This document shows positions 1-10,860 of a stretch of 64,000 nt of DNA, piece after piece. Positions within the stretch are counted from its first letter, which is position 1. Each line of letters starts with the position of its first letter. Under the pieces are notes generated by a model. That model searched no databases, was not told the DNA's origin, and saw only the letters and a program-made list of their open reading frames with translations. Source of the stretch: Dryas octopetala (Eukaryota > Streptophyta > Magnoliopsida > Rosales > Rosaceae); NCBI GenBank assembly GCA_963921425.1, contig OY992834.1, positions 6,324,001 through 6,388,000 on the forward strand, written 5' to 3'. The position numbers and the translations under genes were made by a program.

Positions 1-585
1 GAATTTGATAATAATTGCTACAACTCAAAACAAACTGTTGATGAGTATATACAGTACTGGATCTCAGATGTATTAGTTAGAGATGTGATATTCATTGCTG
101 TATGAAAATATGGTTCATCTAATATTACTTATTAAATAAGAATTTACCGATAAATTAATTAATTAATCTAGTTTCATTCTACGGACTAACGTACTATTTA
201 ATTAAAAAAATAAAAACTTAATTAACATTTTAATAATATTATCTGACAATTGATTCTACGTACTAGTTTTTGTTTTTTATTTTTTTCATAATTGATTATC
301 GTTGAACTTATTAATAAGAAACTCGGATTAATAAATTCAACAGATACGCAATAGAAAAAATGTTTTAACAAGCAATAATGTATATCCTCTCATGGATGAG
401 TCACACATTAGACATTTTTTTTTCTATAACTCTAGGCGCATGCACTGCAATATCAAATCCAATTGAATAACTTAACAATTATTCATGAAAGAAAAATAAC
501 TGAGAGAGTAAACTCCCTAAAGAACATATATAAATTAAAGATTGATCGAGTACGACTTGCAGCCCATATTAATTGCAGCCATTTG
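1..585. other. AT-rich intergenic DNA, no gene seen
   Basis: Very AT-rich sequence downstream of the stop codon of the minus-strand gene that follows. The part nearest 585 should hold the 3' UTR of that gene. No coding region, RNA gene or repeat with clear ends was recognised. Confidence 0.6.
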
Positions 586-1734
586 TTATGGTGAACTTGT
601 CTGTGACGCTGCTGGTGATGATGGCTGTGACGACCTAAGGTTCTTACGCACATATTTCCTGGCCCAAACATGCTTCCCATTGATGGAGAATTTGGCCTTG
701 CTTTTCCCATCAAGAACAACGGGAATGGAGGATGCAGAACGAACCACCAGCCGGGCATACAGAGGCTGCTGCTCCTCTGCCTGCACTTCTTGCATATACA
801 TACCATCAATAAAGTCCCCAAATTTCCTGTTGAAACAAAAACAAACATGTTCAAATTTAACCCAATTCATAGTCACATGAACAAAGTATTAATTAATATG
901 CGATGCAAAAACTTACCTAGTGAAGAACTCTCTGACTTCGTTTTCTGAAATGGGGTACCCTTTCGAAAATGTCAGAAAAATAGTCCTCTCATCGGCCGAA
1001 ACTTCCTCATGGTTACCACCATCACCGTCATTATTCAACTGCAACCCGCTCAATACGTCCCCCAAATCGTTGTTCAATATCTGGCGCTGAACTTCAAGGT
1101 TAAAATTAGGATCAACAAAAGCCCTCCCATCAATGCTGTGAGGAAAAGGTCCCATAAACCCACCAGCATTATACATTGCAGCAGACAAGAATGGATTATT
1201 GTACACAGGCCCCATAATCCTGTGTCCAATAATGCCAGGATTAGTACTATTTTCTCCGGCCATGTTTTGGCGGGGTTGACGCAACAAGTCCTCAAACGCT
1301 CTCAAGCAAACCTCTTTGAACATTTTGCTGACTCCGCGAACGATCCCAAGGCGGTTGTCATGGAAGAATCTGAGAGTGGCGGCGCTTCGGGTCATGGCTT
1401 GGATAATGGGGATGTCAGGGGTGGTGTCCAAATTGTTGGAGTAGGGGAAGTCATCGCTCTCAATGCAATTGAGGGCCATCATGCTCTCGTCGGCCATTGC
1501 GTTGAGGAGGGTGTTGTGGAGAGTTATCAGTGTCTTGAACACCAAGTTAACTTCCTTCCCGGCACGCTCCAGCCACAACCACAGCGCCAACACCTGGGTC
1601 GACTCGGCCGGGTCACGCCCGAGGTCGAAGACCAGGCGGGTGAAGAGCTTGCGGTCGATGTTGTGGAACAGGTTGAACTCTTCCTCTGAGACTCGAACAG
1701 CAAAAGAGGCCGAGGAGGAGGAGGAGGAAGCCAT
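586..1734 (-). CDS. RRM-like plant protein of unknown role
   Basis: Two exons on the minus strand: 1734-917 and 826-586. The donor is AG|GTAAGT and the acceptor TTTCAACAG|G, and the junction falls inside an Arg codon. The product has 352 residues. The N-terminal three quarters is predicted helical, starts with a Ser run and contains the motif FTRLVFDLGRDPAEST; it matches no named domain that I know. The last 115 residues look like an RRM: a beta1-type stretch (TIFLTFSKGYPISE), an EVREFF helix and a late LYARLVVRS strand. The start is the first ATG after the TATA box at 1808-1815 and gives the poly-Ser N-terminus. I recall similar proteins annotated as uncharacterised or RNA-binding-like in rosids, so RNA binding is an inference from the C-terminal fold. 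Codon use looks like that of the neighbours and no breaks were seen. Confidence 0.85.
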
Positions 1735-1807
1735 TGATGCAATTGTTCAACTACGTACAGTTTCAAGTTGGGGGGTTCGGTGGGGCTTGTTGGTAAATGG
1801 CGGGTAG

Positions 1808-1815
1808 CTTTTATA
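1808..1815 (-). promoter_or_regulatory. TATA box of the RRM-like gene
   Basis: Read on the minus strand the sequence is TATAAAAG, about 75 bp upstream of the ATG at 1734. This spacing would leave a 5' UTR of roughly 45 nt. The call rests on sequence and spacing only. Confidence 0.6.
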
Positions 1816-2109
1816 GGGACCAATGGGTGCCATTGGTGACCTTTCGAGGTGACTTTTCGGACTCAATCGCTGCTTTTAAAAAGGTGCCATTGTTGCAGAA
1901 ATGGGAAGGAGGCATTCCTTCCTTCAGGGATTCAAAGTTTCGAACACAACGGTTACTAGCTATTTTCCCTTTGGCGGGTTTTCTCTTAAGAGTCCCACTT
2001 TTCTTTTTGCAACGACGGGAATTTTTCTGTCGTTTACTTACGCATTTGCTTATTGGGATAATTACAAAAACATCCCCAACTATGACCGATTCTGCACTGT
2101 ACCCCATCA

Positions 2110-3945
2110 TTTATTTTCGAGGAAATTACCAATTTAGTCCATTTATTTGTTCTAAAGTCTCATCTTGGTCCACAAATTTTTTTTTTGGCCAACTTAATCC
2201 ACTAACTGTTTGACGTTTGCCAACATAGTCCATTCCGTCAAAATTTCAATAACAGCCGTCAAATTTAGGGGCAAAATGGTGAATTTATATCCTTAAATGT
2301 ACCATTGGTCCACTTACTTTCACGTTTTTCCCAAGTTGGTCCACTTTTTTTTCGACATTTACCTACTTGGTCCATTCTATCAATTTTGTTATAAATTCTG
2401 TTAAAATGAAGGACAAAATTGTCTTTTCATATTCAATAAATTTTTAATTATATTTCTAATTTTAAAAATATTAGAACTAAAAAAAAAACCCAATAATTAG
2501 ATTTAAAAAACAAAAAACAAAGAAAAAACATTCATACCCTTAGATCGATCAACAAAGAAAAATAACAGCCCCCACAAATTTTTTTTCTTTTTTCTTGTTC
2601 TTTTTCTTTCTTCTTCTTGTTCTTCTTTTTCTTCTTCAATTCACACACAAAATCCAAAATTATGCAGTAAACCCAAAGTCCATTTAATTGCAGTAAACAA
2701 AAGTTGCATAAACCCAAAGTCCATTTGCAATAAACCCAAATTCTTCTTGTTGTTTGATCACACCCATAGCCATTTCTTTTCCCTAATTCTTCTTCTTCTT
2801 CTTCCTTGATCACACCCATAGCCATTACTTTTTTTTTCACCTTCTTTCTTATTCTGCAACTTCCCATGATCTTCACTCATGCCCAACTATAAAAATAATT
2901 TAAAAAATAAAAATAAAAATAAAAGAAGAACAAGAAGCCTAGGTTCCACCCACAACCCGTAGCCCTTCCTCCCTCCCCACCATCTCCACCCTCACCTGCA
3001 GAAAACAAAAAAAAAATGGAAAAAAAGAATATATAGAAAAAAAACAACAGAAAAAATCAAACCCACCATCACCTCCCCTCTCCAACCCATGCCCAGCCCA
3101 TACCCACCACCCACAACCCTCTATCCACCATCGGCAACTCACCCACCCACCACCCTCCACCCTTTTCTCCCTCTCACTGACCTTTTGCCCGGCCCTACCA
3201 CCACACCTAGCCAGTGACCCCCTCTTCCCCCTCTCCTATTTTTTTTTTTCTCTCTCTTTCTCTCTCTCTCTCTCTCTATTTTCCCCTCTCTCTGAATGTG
3301 CAAATCCAACTTCTTCTTCATTTGCAGCCAAATCCATTTTCGATATGCCCTTTTTGCCAATCGTCGACTTCACCCCATCTCGATCTGCCTCTGCTTCTGC
3401 CATTGGAGTCTCGGGCGACGACACTAGGAGCTTCTACTTCCGCCATTGGAGATGAGAAAATGAGGTTTAGGGAAGGAAGATGGGTGGCTGGGGTTTGTGG
3501 GTTTGGCCGGGGATTTACGATGGGTTTTTTTTCTTTGTTTTTTGTTTTTTAAATTTAATTATTGGGTTTTTTTTTTAGTTCTAATATTTTTAAAATTAGA
3601 AATAGAATTACAAATTTATTAAATATGAAAAGACAATTTTGTCCTTCATTTTAACAGAATTTATAACAAAATTGATAGAATGGACCAAGTAGGTAAATGT
3701 CGAAAAAAAAGTGGACCAACTTGGGAAAAACGTGAAAGTAAGTGGACCAATAGTACATTTAAGGATATGAATTCACCATTTTGCCCCTAAATTTGACGGC
3801 CGTTATTGAAAGTTTGACGGAATGGACTATGTTGGCAAACGTCAAACAGTTAGTGGATTAAGTTGGCCAAAAAAAAAAATCGTGGACCAAGATGAGACTT
3901 TAGAACAAATAAATGGACTAAATTGGTAATTTCCCCTTTATTTTC
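2110..3945. mobile_element. Non-autonomous Mutator-like element with long TIRs
   Basis: The element body is 2119-3936. It is flanked on both sides by the 9-bp direct repeat TTTATTTTC (2110-2118 and 3937-3945), the target-site duplication size typical of Mutator-like elements. The terminal inverted repeats run about 410 bp (2119 to about 2528 and about 3527 to 3936) with few differences by eye; both ends begin GRGGAAATTACC. The unique centre (about 2530-3526) is pyrimidine-rich, with a CT microsatellite near 3250, and contains no transposase or recognisable captured gene. A short GC-richer patch at 3360-3500 could be captured host sequence, but I do not recognise it. The left end lies 385 bp upstream of the minus-strand RRM-like ATG. 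Confidence 0.88.
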
Positions 3946-4359
3946 TGTTACATGTTACCCCACAAACTATTATGCATCCAACATAAAGCCCAATTTTGTC
4001 AAAAAAATTACAAATTTCATATATTGTACATACGTGAACATTTTTTTAGAAAGCATTCTTTTAAAGGGCATTTGGTCCTCAAGAAAGAAGTCATATGGTG
4101 TCAGATAGGTATTATGTGCGCGAGAAAAATTTCCCTATCCCTATTATAGTGACTTGACATTACACACGTGAGAGAGAATAATTAAGCCCAAATTTTAATG
4201 TCTCAAGTTTTTCTCCATGTGTGCATGATAGATGAAATATGTAGTTTTTTAAAAGAAATTGGGTTTCATGTTAGAAGAAAAATAGTGGGTTAGATAAAAT
4301 GTCAAAAATAATTTGTGAAGTAAGTGCAAAATTGGTCATATATGGTTGGTTAGCGGGTG
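3946..4359. other. Intergenic spacer between two inverted-repeat elements
   Basis: AT-rich sequence with no coding potential. It separates the long-TIR Mutator-like element from the next short element and holds nothing that I can name. Confidence 0.5.
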
Positions 4360-4962
4360 TTTTTGTTATTGCGGAAATTATAAATTTGATTCACTTATTT
4401 TATACCTAGTTCAATTTTGGTTCACGATTTTTTTTAAGTTCAATTTTGGTCCACTTATTTTACATCTAGTTTAATTTTGGTTCACGATTTTTTTTAAATT
4501 ATGATTTTAAATCTTTTTGGTTGTGTTTTCTTCAATTATAATTGAAGTATAAGTTATATTTCATTCTTTTTTAGTCATAGGAACCAATTAGGAGTATTAT
4601 AATCAAAGATAATTGAAGTTTGGTGAAGTTTAAAAAAATCTGAAAATTTTTTAGAAAAAATTGATAGTTTCGGATACCCTACTTTGGGGTCAATTCTCTT
4701 GAATTTTAAAACTCCGATTTGAATGATATTTATATGATTGTAAAGAGAAGATGCATAGCTTTAAAACAAGTATATGTTTGCTAAATTTAGCTAAAATTTG
4801 ATAGGGTAAAAGGCGGGACAAATTTGAGAAAATAAATTTGAACCTTTATTAAACAAGTGAAATAATTAGTAGACCAAAATAAAACTTATAAAAAATTGTA
4901 AATCAAAATTAAATTAGGTATAAAATAAGTGTACCAAATCTATAATTTTCTTTTTTGTTATT
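4360..4962. mobile_element. MITE, probably Mutator-type
   Basis: Element 4371-4951, about 580 bp, between direct repeats of 11 bp, TTTTTGTTATT (4360-4370 and 4952-4962). The ends form an imperfect inverted repeat of about 65 bp; the left arm contains TTCACTTATTTTATACCTAG and the right arm carries its complement with a few changes. A second partial copy of the arm motif follows at 4436-4495, so the left arm is internally duplicated. There is no coding capacity. Direct repeats near 9-11 bp favour the Mutator class, but the T-rich flank makes the exact duplication length uncertain. Confidence 0.7.
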
Positions 4963-5061
4963 TTCCCTTTGCATTTTTTGGTTTTGGTCAAAATCCCTTT
5001 GCTTATTTGGTCAAAGAACCAACGAGTCAACAACGGGGTCGTATAATGTGAGAGCAGTTTT

Positions 5062-6104
5062 GCTTACTCCCTTTCACTCTAATATATGCTCATCTCCATT
5101 CTAAAATACTGACATGTGTTTAAAAAACTGATCATGAATTATTATCTTGTATTTAATTATTAACCCAAATTCTCTTTATATTTTATTCTCCTCTTTCTTT
5201 CTCTCTCTCCCTCTTCTTTTCTCCGCCCATTGCTTAATCAGAAACCCAGTCAAAACCCATAACAAAGCCCAAACACCCCGTTCACCTCCGGCATCGATTC
5301 AGAGTTTCCGGCGGCGTTGTGATGCAGGACCGGCTTGGCTTTGTTCCTCTCGTCATCCTGAGCACGGTGGTGACCTCCAATCACCCACCCGATCGCCATA
5401 GCAAAGATTCGAAGGAGAGAAGCTGTCGTCGGTTTGGTTTGGATTTTATTTGGTAGTCGAACTTTTCAATGACAGTTGTACTTAAATGGAATGGGAACCT
5501 GAGATGGGATTTGTTTTGGGTGAACTTGATTTCATGGGGAGGTGGGCTCTGTTTTGGGTGTATTGTTTTTTCCTACTAAGCTGGTTTGTTTATGAATAGA
5601 GAATTTTACTCGTTCTCTAGTTCTCAACCGTGACAACTTCTTTGTTTGTATCTTTTCACCCTGGAAATAAATATGTATTTCCTGACAAATATGCGATTGA
5701 AGCAGGAGTTAAAGGAAAAGCGATCTAGTAGCAGACGCAAAGAGAGCATAGCCAGGTTACAGGGCTAGAGATTAGCAGATCTATATTCACCAGTCCAGTT
5801 TAACCTGCTGCATTAGTAGCGGGGATATCGCCTGTAGCAGAGGAAGCAGTAGATTCATACGTAGTTCCAGGTAAAGCACCACCCGCAGAGGTAAAGATGT
5901 ACATACCTAGTGTTCTTACTTTATGAGGCACGAGCTACAGGGTGGTGAAAAAGGAAGATGTGAGAATATTGATGCTAAACATTAGTTTCAAAATCCAGGA
6001 TAGGTGGTGGGGTTCTTATACTTAAGAAAGAATGGTTTTGACTGGGTTTCTGGTTAAGTAGTGGGTGAAGGAAAGAGAGGAAAAGAAAGAAAGAGAGAGG
6101 AAGA

Positions 6105-6160
<56 letters not shown>

Positions 6161-6270
6161 AAATAAAAAGAATTTGGATTAATAATTATTTAATTTTAAA
6201 TATAATATAATAATTAATGGTTAATTTTTATATATATATATATATGTCAGTATTTTGAAAGAGAGTAAGC
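5062..6270. mobile_element. Inverted-repeat element upstream of aminotransferase
   Basis: The left end reads GCTTACTCCCTTTCACT and the right end is its near complement (GAAAGAGAGTAAGC at 6257-6270). Matching continues inward over roughly 180-200 bp on each side, including AAAATACTGACAT, a CT/GA-rich block and AACCCAGTCAAAACC. The right arm contains a (GA)n microsatellite at about 6108-6152 and a TATATATA run at 6230-6246. The centre (5260-6020) carries no recognisable protein. I could not find an exact target-site duplication, so the class is open; long TIRs suggest a Mutator-like or foldback element. The next gene's start codon is only 82 bp beyond the right end. Confidence 0.65.
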
Positions 6271-6352
6271 ATACATGATACACCTAGTCAAAGGGCTGAG
6301 CAAAACCTCACCAATTGCTTGTTGCCAGCAGCACCCAGCGAACCAGAACATA

Positions 6353-8709
6353 ATGACGAGTAGTCTCAGGCTCCTCTTCAGCAACGGCGTCGTTTCGAAC
6401 GCCTCCAACACTCCTCCGGTCACCACCTTCCTCGAAACCCACCCAGGTACGCCGCTGCTCAGCTCAGCTTCCTAGCTTCGTTTCAAAAATCAAAGCCTCC
6501 ATGAATGTTCTCCCAAAACATGTTTTTGAAAAACGCTTTCGGTTGTTGTTGCACATTTCACACCAGGAGCGTACACAACATCTCGCACGCACAACAACGC
6601 CTCGTGCGTGTTGTTCTGGGAGAGACACTTGAAGAGACTGGCTGACTCCATTAGAATCCTGTACAATTCGAAACCTCAGCTTCTGTTCGGACGCAACAAC
6701 AAAGCCTCGCAGCTTTCCTTGCCGTCTTTCTCAGCCGACCCCCTTTTGTTCCAAGCGAGGGTTCATGATCTCGTCAACGATTCGATGAGCAAAGTGTTGC
6801 CCATTGCTCTGAAAGAGCGGACTGACGGAGAGGAGCTGTCGATTACAGCTTTGGTCAGTGGCAATTTGGAGAAATTGAGTGAAACAGTTGTTGATGATGA
6901 GGTTCTTGATGTGAGTATCTATGTTGGGACATATGTGCCTCCTGTGTTTGGTATCAGAGGAAACGGAGCGGTTTTGGCTGTGGTGGGTCGTGGGAGAGAT
7001 GTTGCTGCTGCTAAGTATTCGGATTGGGTGAGGTCAGTCATCACTCATCACTCATCACTCATCAGTTTGTGAATGTGTGAAGGTTTCTGGTTTCATTTTT
7101 CTTACTTGGGTTTTGAGTATTTAGAGCATTTTGAGTGTTTTTTGTCTTAATTTTGCAGGATTAGGAAGCATTTGGAGAGGTTGAGGCCGCCGGCAGGGAC
7201 GGAGCTCTTGTTGTCCAATGATGGCGATGGGATACTTGAGGGAACGGTCTCAAACTTCTTTGTTGTCCGCCGGAAGGTGAGAGGCTCAAAGACTTTGGAA
7301 TTTTGAACTACATTGGGCTAACTCAGTTTTAAGTTTTGTGTATGACCAAGTATTATGTCATGTTATTACTTATCAGTTGGTCCTAGTTATAGACAGCTGC
7401 ATAACAGGGAAACAATGAGGGCTTTTCAGGATAACAGTGAAGCTGAGGGGCAAAGTATGCACTGTTTTGAAGTACAGACAGCTCCTATTAGAGATGGTGT
7501 CCTTCCAGGAATTATACGCCAAGTGATCATGGAGTAAGTCCCCTCCTACTGTTGATCTTCTGACTTTGGATTGTTTATTTATACAGGAAAGTCTTATTAG
7601 CCTTCTCTGGTGTCTACAGTTTGTGTTGAATGGTTGAAGTGGTTCCGTTAGGAATGAGATTTATTATAACGGTAGTTTATGGTTAAAAAGGAAAGTCTTG
7701 TTAGCCTTCTCTAGTGTAGACAGATTGTGTTGAATGTTTGAAGTGGTTCCTTTTGGAATGAGATTTATTATTACATTTGTTTGTGGTTTAAAAGATTGAA
7801 TAAACTGTTACAAATTCGAAAGATTTGCTCGGTAGTGTTCTTGAACTTTTATGAGTGATTTTGGAGGAAGTATTGGCTTAGCAATTATGGTTCAGGATAG
7901 TCATTTTACTTGAGTGCAGTCAGTTAACTTTATATTAAGTGATTCCCAATTTGATTACTCATCAAATTTGATAAAGTGCATATATTAGGATCTGTTATGT
8001 TGATTGCAATTTATGCAGAGTATGCTTGAGCAAGGGAATCTCCTTTCAAGAAGTTGCACCAGTGTGGTCAGAACGTGAATTTTGGGTAGAGGCATTCATT
8101 ACAAGTAAATCTCTACTTCTCGCTTTCTTCAGTTCCATTACCTATTTAAGTGAACATGGGATTTGATTTAAGGCAACACTGTGCTAGATGGTGAGGATAT
8201 TCTATCATACCATTAAAATAGATTTGTATTGCAGATAGCTTGAGACTTCTGCAGCATGCGGAGACAATTCGTGTTCCAAGTCCATGGGAATCACTGCATT
8301 ATAATTCTTGGAAGGAGGTGTCGTGGAAAGAAAAGCGGTTTGAGGTGTGTGCATCTAAAGCTTTAAGATGCTGCAAGTGTTCTGTTTTGCACAATTTTCT
8401 TTGTTCTTTTCACTATTGTTTTATTTTGAATTATAATCAGGAGGGTCCTGGGATGATCACTACAATGATCCAGGTAACTTTATATAACTGTGCATCATCA
8501 TCATCTTGCCACATAAACCCTAAAGTTAAAATAAATAAATAAAAATTGTTTCACTGAATACATGAAGCCAGATAATGAACATTCTGGAAGAGTTGAGTCT
8601 TATTTAACTTCTTCTTTCTTTCTCTTTTTTTTTTTTGGGGGGGGAGAAGCAGAAGGAGATCATGGAAAAAGCAGCTTTGGAAGGGTATTCTTTCAGTTAC
8701 TTTGTATAA
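6353..8709 (+). CDS. Class-IV aminotransferase-like (BCAT-like) PLP enzyme
   Basis: Eight exons: 6353-6446, 6567-7032, 7159-7276, 7430-7533, 8019-8104, 8235-8344, 8441-8473, 8653-8709, giving 355 residues. The fold is that of PLP-dependent class-IV enzymes (branched-chain aminotransferase, D-amino-acid aminotransferase, aminodeoxychorismate lyase). Visible landmarks are TTSRT and FWERHLKRL near the N-terminus, the probable catalytic Lys181 in AAAKYSDW, and Glu214 in ILEGTVSNFF, the family's PLP-contacting signature. It closely resembles the Arabidopsis 'branched-chain-amino-acid aminotransferase-like' group (At3g54970/At5g27410 type), whose substrate is not well established. An in-frame ATG at 6275 would add 26 residues; I prefer 6353 because homologues begin near the FSNG motif. 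No clear transit peptide is present. Intron 4 (7534-8018) contains a tandem duplication. The promoter must overlap the adjacent inverted-repeat element. Confidence 0.9.
7585..7792 (+). repeat. 104-bp tandem duplication in an intron
   Basis: Two copies in tandem with a period of about 104 bp, beginning AGGAAAGTCTTATTAGCC at 7585 and AGGAAAGTCTTGTTAGCC at 7689. They share GAAGTGGTTCC and GGAATGAGATTTATTAT at the same offsets. Scattered substitutions indicate some age. The repeat lies in intron 4 of the aminotransferase gene and does not touch splice sites. Confidence 0.8.
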
Positions 8710-10102
8710 AAGGTGGAGGGATCTTCTTTCTTGCATAGGATCAAAGTATTTGTGTGACTCCGGACTACAAGTGAAAGGAGATGGTTTAGTCCTTTGAAGA
8801 ATTTGTGTTTGACAATATGGAGCTACAGGCTTACAGTGTGGCCATTTTAATGCTAGGATTGGGCTTGGGTTTCTAACTGTGTTCTCTGTTCTGCAACAGG
8901 ATTATTATTTTTCTGATTTTCTATTCTCTTAAGTTGAGAAGATTTTAATAATAGATCTTAGGGTATGCAGCTTAATGGCACCCTTTAATTGCTGGGTACC
9001 AACTTTTGCTTCTTTTTTTGTACAATTGCACATAGGGCATTCTGATTAAGACGTGCACCTAAATAATTTAAGGAGCAGTAATTGTGAACCCCAAATGTAA
9101 ACTTAGTGCATTGGTGCCCCCACTTTTTTCAGTTCTAATGATACTAGGAAGCGCTGTTGTTTATCAGCTAAACAAAACAAGCATCTTCCTAGATGAAGAC
9201 TGTTGGTCTTCATTAATTGAGGACCCAAACTCTGTTGAGGTTGTACTAGTTCTGAAAATAAGTGCCTTTGTAGAGTTAGTGAACTCCAAATTTTGTGTTG
9301 CTCTTACATTCCTTTAAATGCCAAATAACCACTCCTGATTCAAATAATTGGGGACAAGGGCTGTGATAGCTTGGCTAATATATGCTACCAACAACATTGT
9401 AACTTCACCTTATTCTCATTCCAGAAAATATAAATGTTGTCTCACTAACATTGTAATCCCAACCAAGAAAATAAAGGTAAATCAAAAGATCCATGCATAA
9501 AAATAAACTTTCTAATGTACACAGAAGTAATGGATATAGCTCTCAAAAGATCCATAAAGAAATAGCATTACTAGCATTAAGAAGTCATGGATATAGAATG
9601 GAAAGAGTTCAAGCCCTTTTATTCGTAGGTAGAAGGAAAATGACAACTTTTAGTTATATTGTGATGTCTAGCTCATTGTGTCCTTGTTAATACACACCAC
9701 GGAGCTTGTTAACTAATCTGATTGTGAAGAGAAATAGCTTCTCTGAAGGTAAAACTTTCAACCTTTCTTTATGCTTCTTCTTGGTGAGGGAAAATAAAGC
9801 CCCTATATCTTATTTGCATATAGAATGACACCTTTTGTTTAGTAACTTGTTCCATGTATATTAGGCACTGAAAACCTAGCAACAACCCAAAATATATAAT
9901 GAGAAATCGCACCAATAAGCACTGAAACCCGACAGTGCAAACTTATTTAGTTCATTTGCCACAAGAGCCAAGGCCCAAGGGCATACCTTTGTATTGTTGT
10001 GGAACAAAATACTAAGCAATAAGCTAGAAGTTTCGTCTAAAAATTAAAGGTCACCCAAAGCACAAAACTTGTCAAGTTCCAGAAGATAAGGGAGCATTTC
10101 AG
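8710..10102. other. Intergenic DNA, no gene seen
   Basis: This follows the aminotransferase stop codon, and the first few hundred bases should be its 3' UTR. Open frames here are short, lack ATG starts or homology, and look random. No RNA gene or element with ends was recognised. Confidence 0.55.
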
Positions 10103-10280
10103 CTGCTCAACCAGAGCCACTGTGGGAGCGAGAAACACACATACATGCTTCTGAGGTTTGCGTATCAAGTGGCCCAGCTCGTACATAAGCAATACAGCTA
10201 TGTGGGTCTTCCCACAACCAGTCCCTAGATACCCAATTATGTTCTCCTCCAAAGCTTTCTTGCATAGGTCCAACTGATAC
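10103..10280 (-). pseudogene. Orphan helicase exon of a Dicer-like 4 gene
   Basis: A 178-nt stretch reads open on the minus strand and encodes 59 residues, from [13 protein letters not shown] through the Walker A motif [11 protein letters not shown] to [10 protein letters not shown]. This is the start of the DExH helicase domain of plant DCL4. An acceptor-like TTTTAAAG|G stands immediately before the codon phase expected for an ARRYQ-type junction, and intron-like sequence continues upstream, so the copy came from genomic DNA and not from mRNA. At the downstream edge (10103) the exon ends at GAGCAG, but no GT donor follows and the next codons do not match DCL4. No preceding or following DCL4 exon was found within the window. 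There is no stop or frameshift inside the exon, which suggests a fairly recent duplication. It cannot encode a functional Dicer alone. Confidence 0.85.
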
Positions 10281-10714
10281 CTTTAAAATGAACAAATAAA
10301 ACACTATAACAAAAACATTTGGGAAAAAATAATAATAACAATAAACCCAGCAGACAGTATCTTTATTTTCAAGAATCGATTTCAAAATAAAACATAAAAC
10401 GCAGCATTTCTTTCATGTCCTTGGTAAAGAAACTACAACACCATACACTAAAATTCTAAATCAAAAGAATACAACACTATAACAAAATATTCCACATTTT
10501 TCAGAAACACGCTCCAAGTCTTATGGGAGCATCACTTATCCGTAACTAAAACTAAAACCCAACATCTTGTTTTCCTGTATTTTCCTCCACATTTCACAGA
10601 AGCCAAACAGAGAACAAGTAAGGTGCACACAAATAACTAAAAGAAAACAAAAACAAAACAAAACAAGAAAGGAAAGGGAAAGAGAAATGGAAAACCTAGA
10701 TGACAATGTGGGCC

Positions 10715-10860
10715 ATGTGGGCCTGCGAGCTTCCAACGGTGGGCTGATACGTGGCGTAAGTGGGCCCGCGGGCTTCCAACCGTATCAACTCACGGTTAGA
10801 AGCTAGTGGGCCCACATGGGCCACGTGTCAGCCCACGGTTGGAAGCTCGCGGGCCCACAT
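10715..10860. repeat. GC-rich nested hairpin (quasi-palindrome)
   Basis: Arms of about 50 bp (10715-10766 and 10807-10860) are near-perfect reverse complements; the left arm contains GCGAGCTTCCAACGGTGGGC and the right arm GCCCACGGTTGGAAGCTCGC. The loop between them is itself palindromic (GGCTTCCAACCGT and ACGGTTAGAAGC). The block is far richer in GC than its surroundings and contains GTGGGCCC/GGGCCCAC (site-II-like) and GCCACGTG (G-box-like) cores. No target duplication or host gene was identified. Confidence 0.8.

Noticed and set aside
5147-5401. 84-codon frame with a hydrophobic start resembling a signal peptide
   Set aside because: It begins inside the terminal repeat of a transposable element and shows no conserved downstream domain.
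8240-8542. 100-codon open frame as a separate gene
   Set aside because: It is exon 6 of the aminotransferase read through into its intron.
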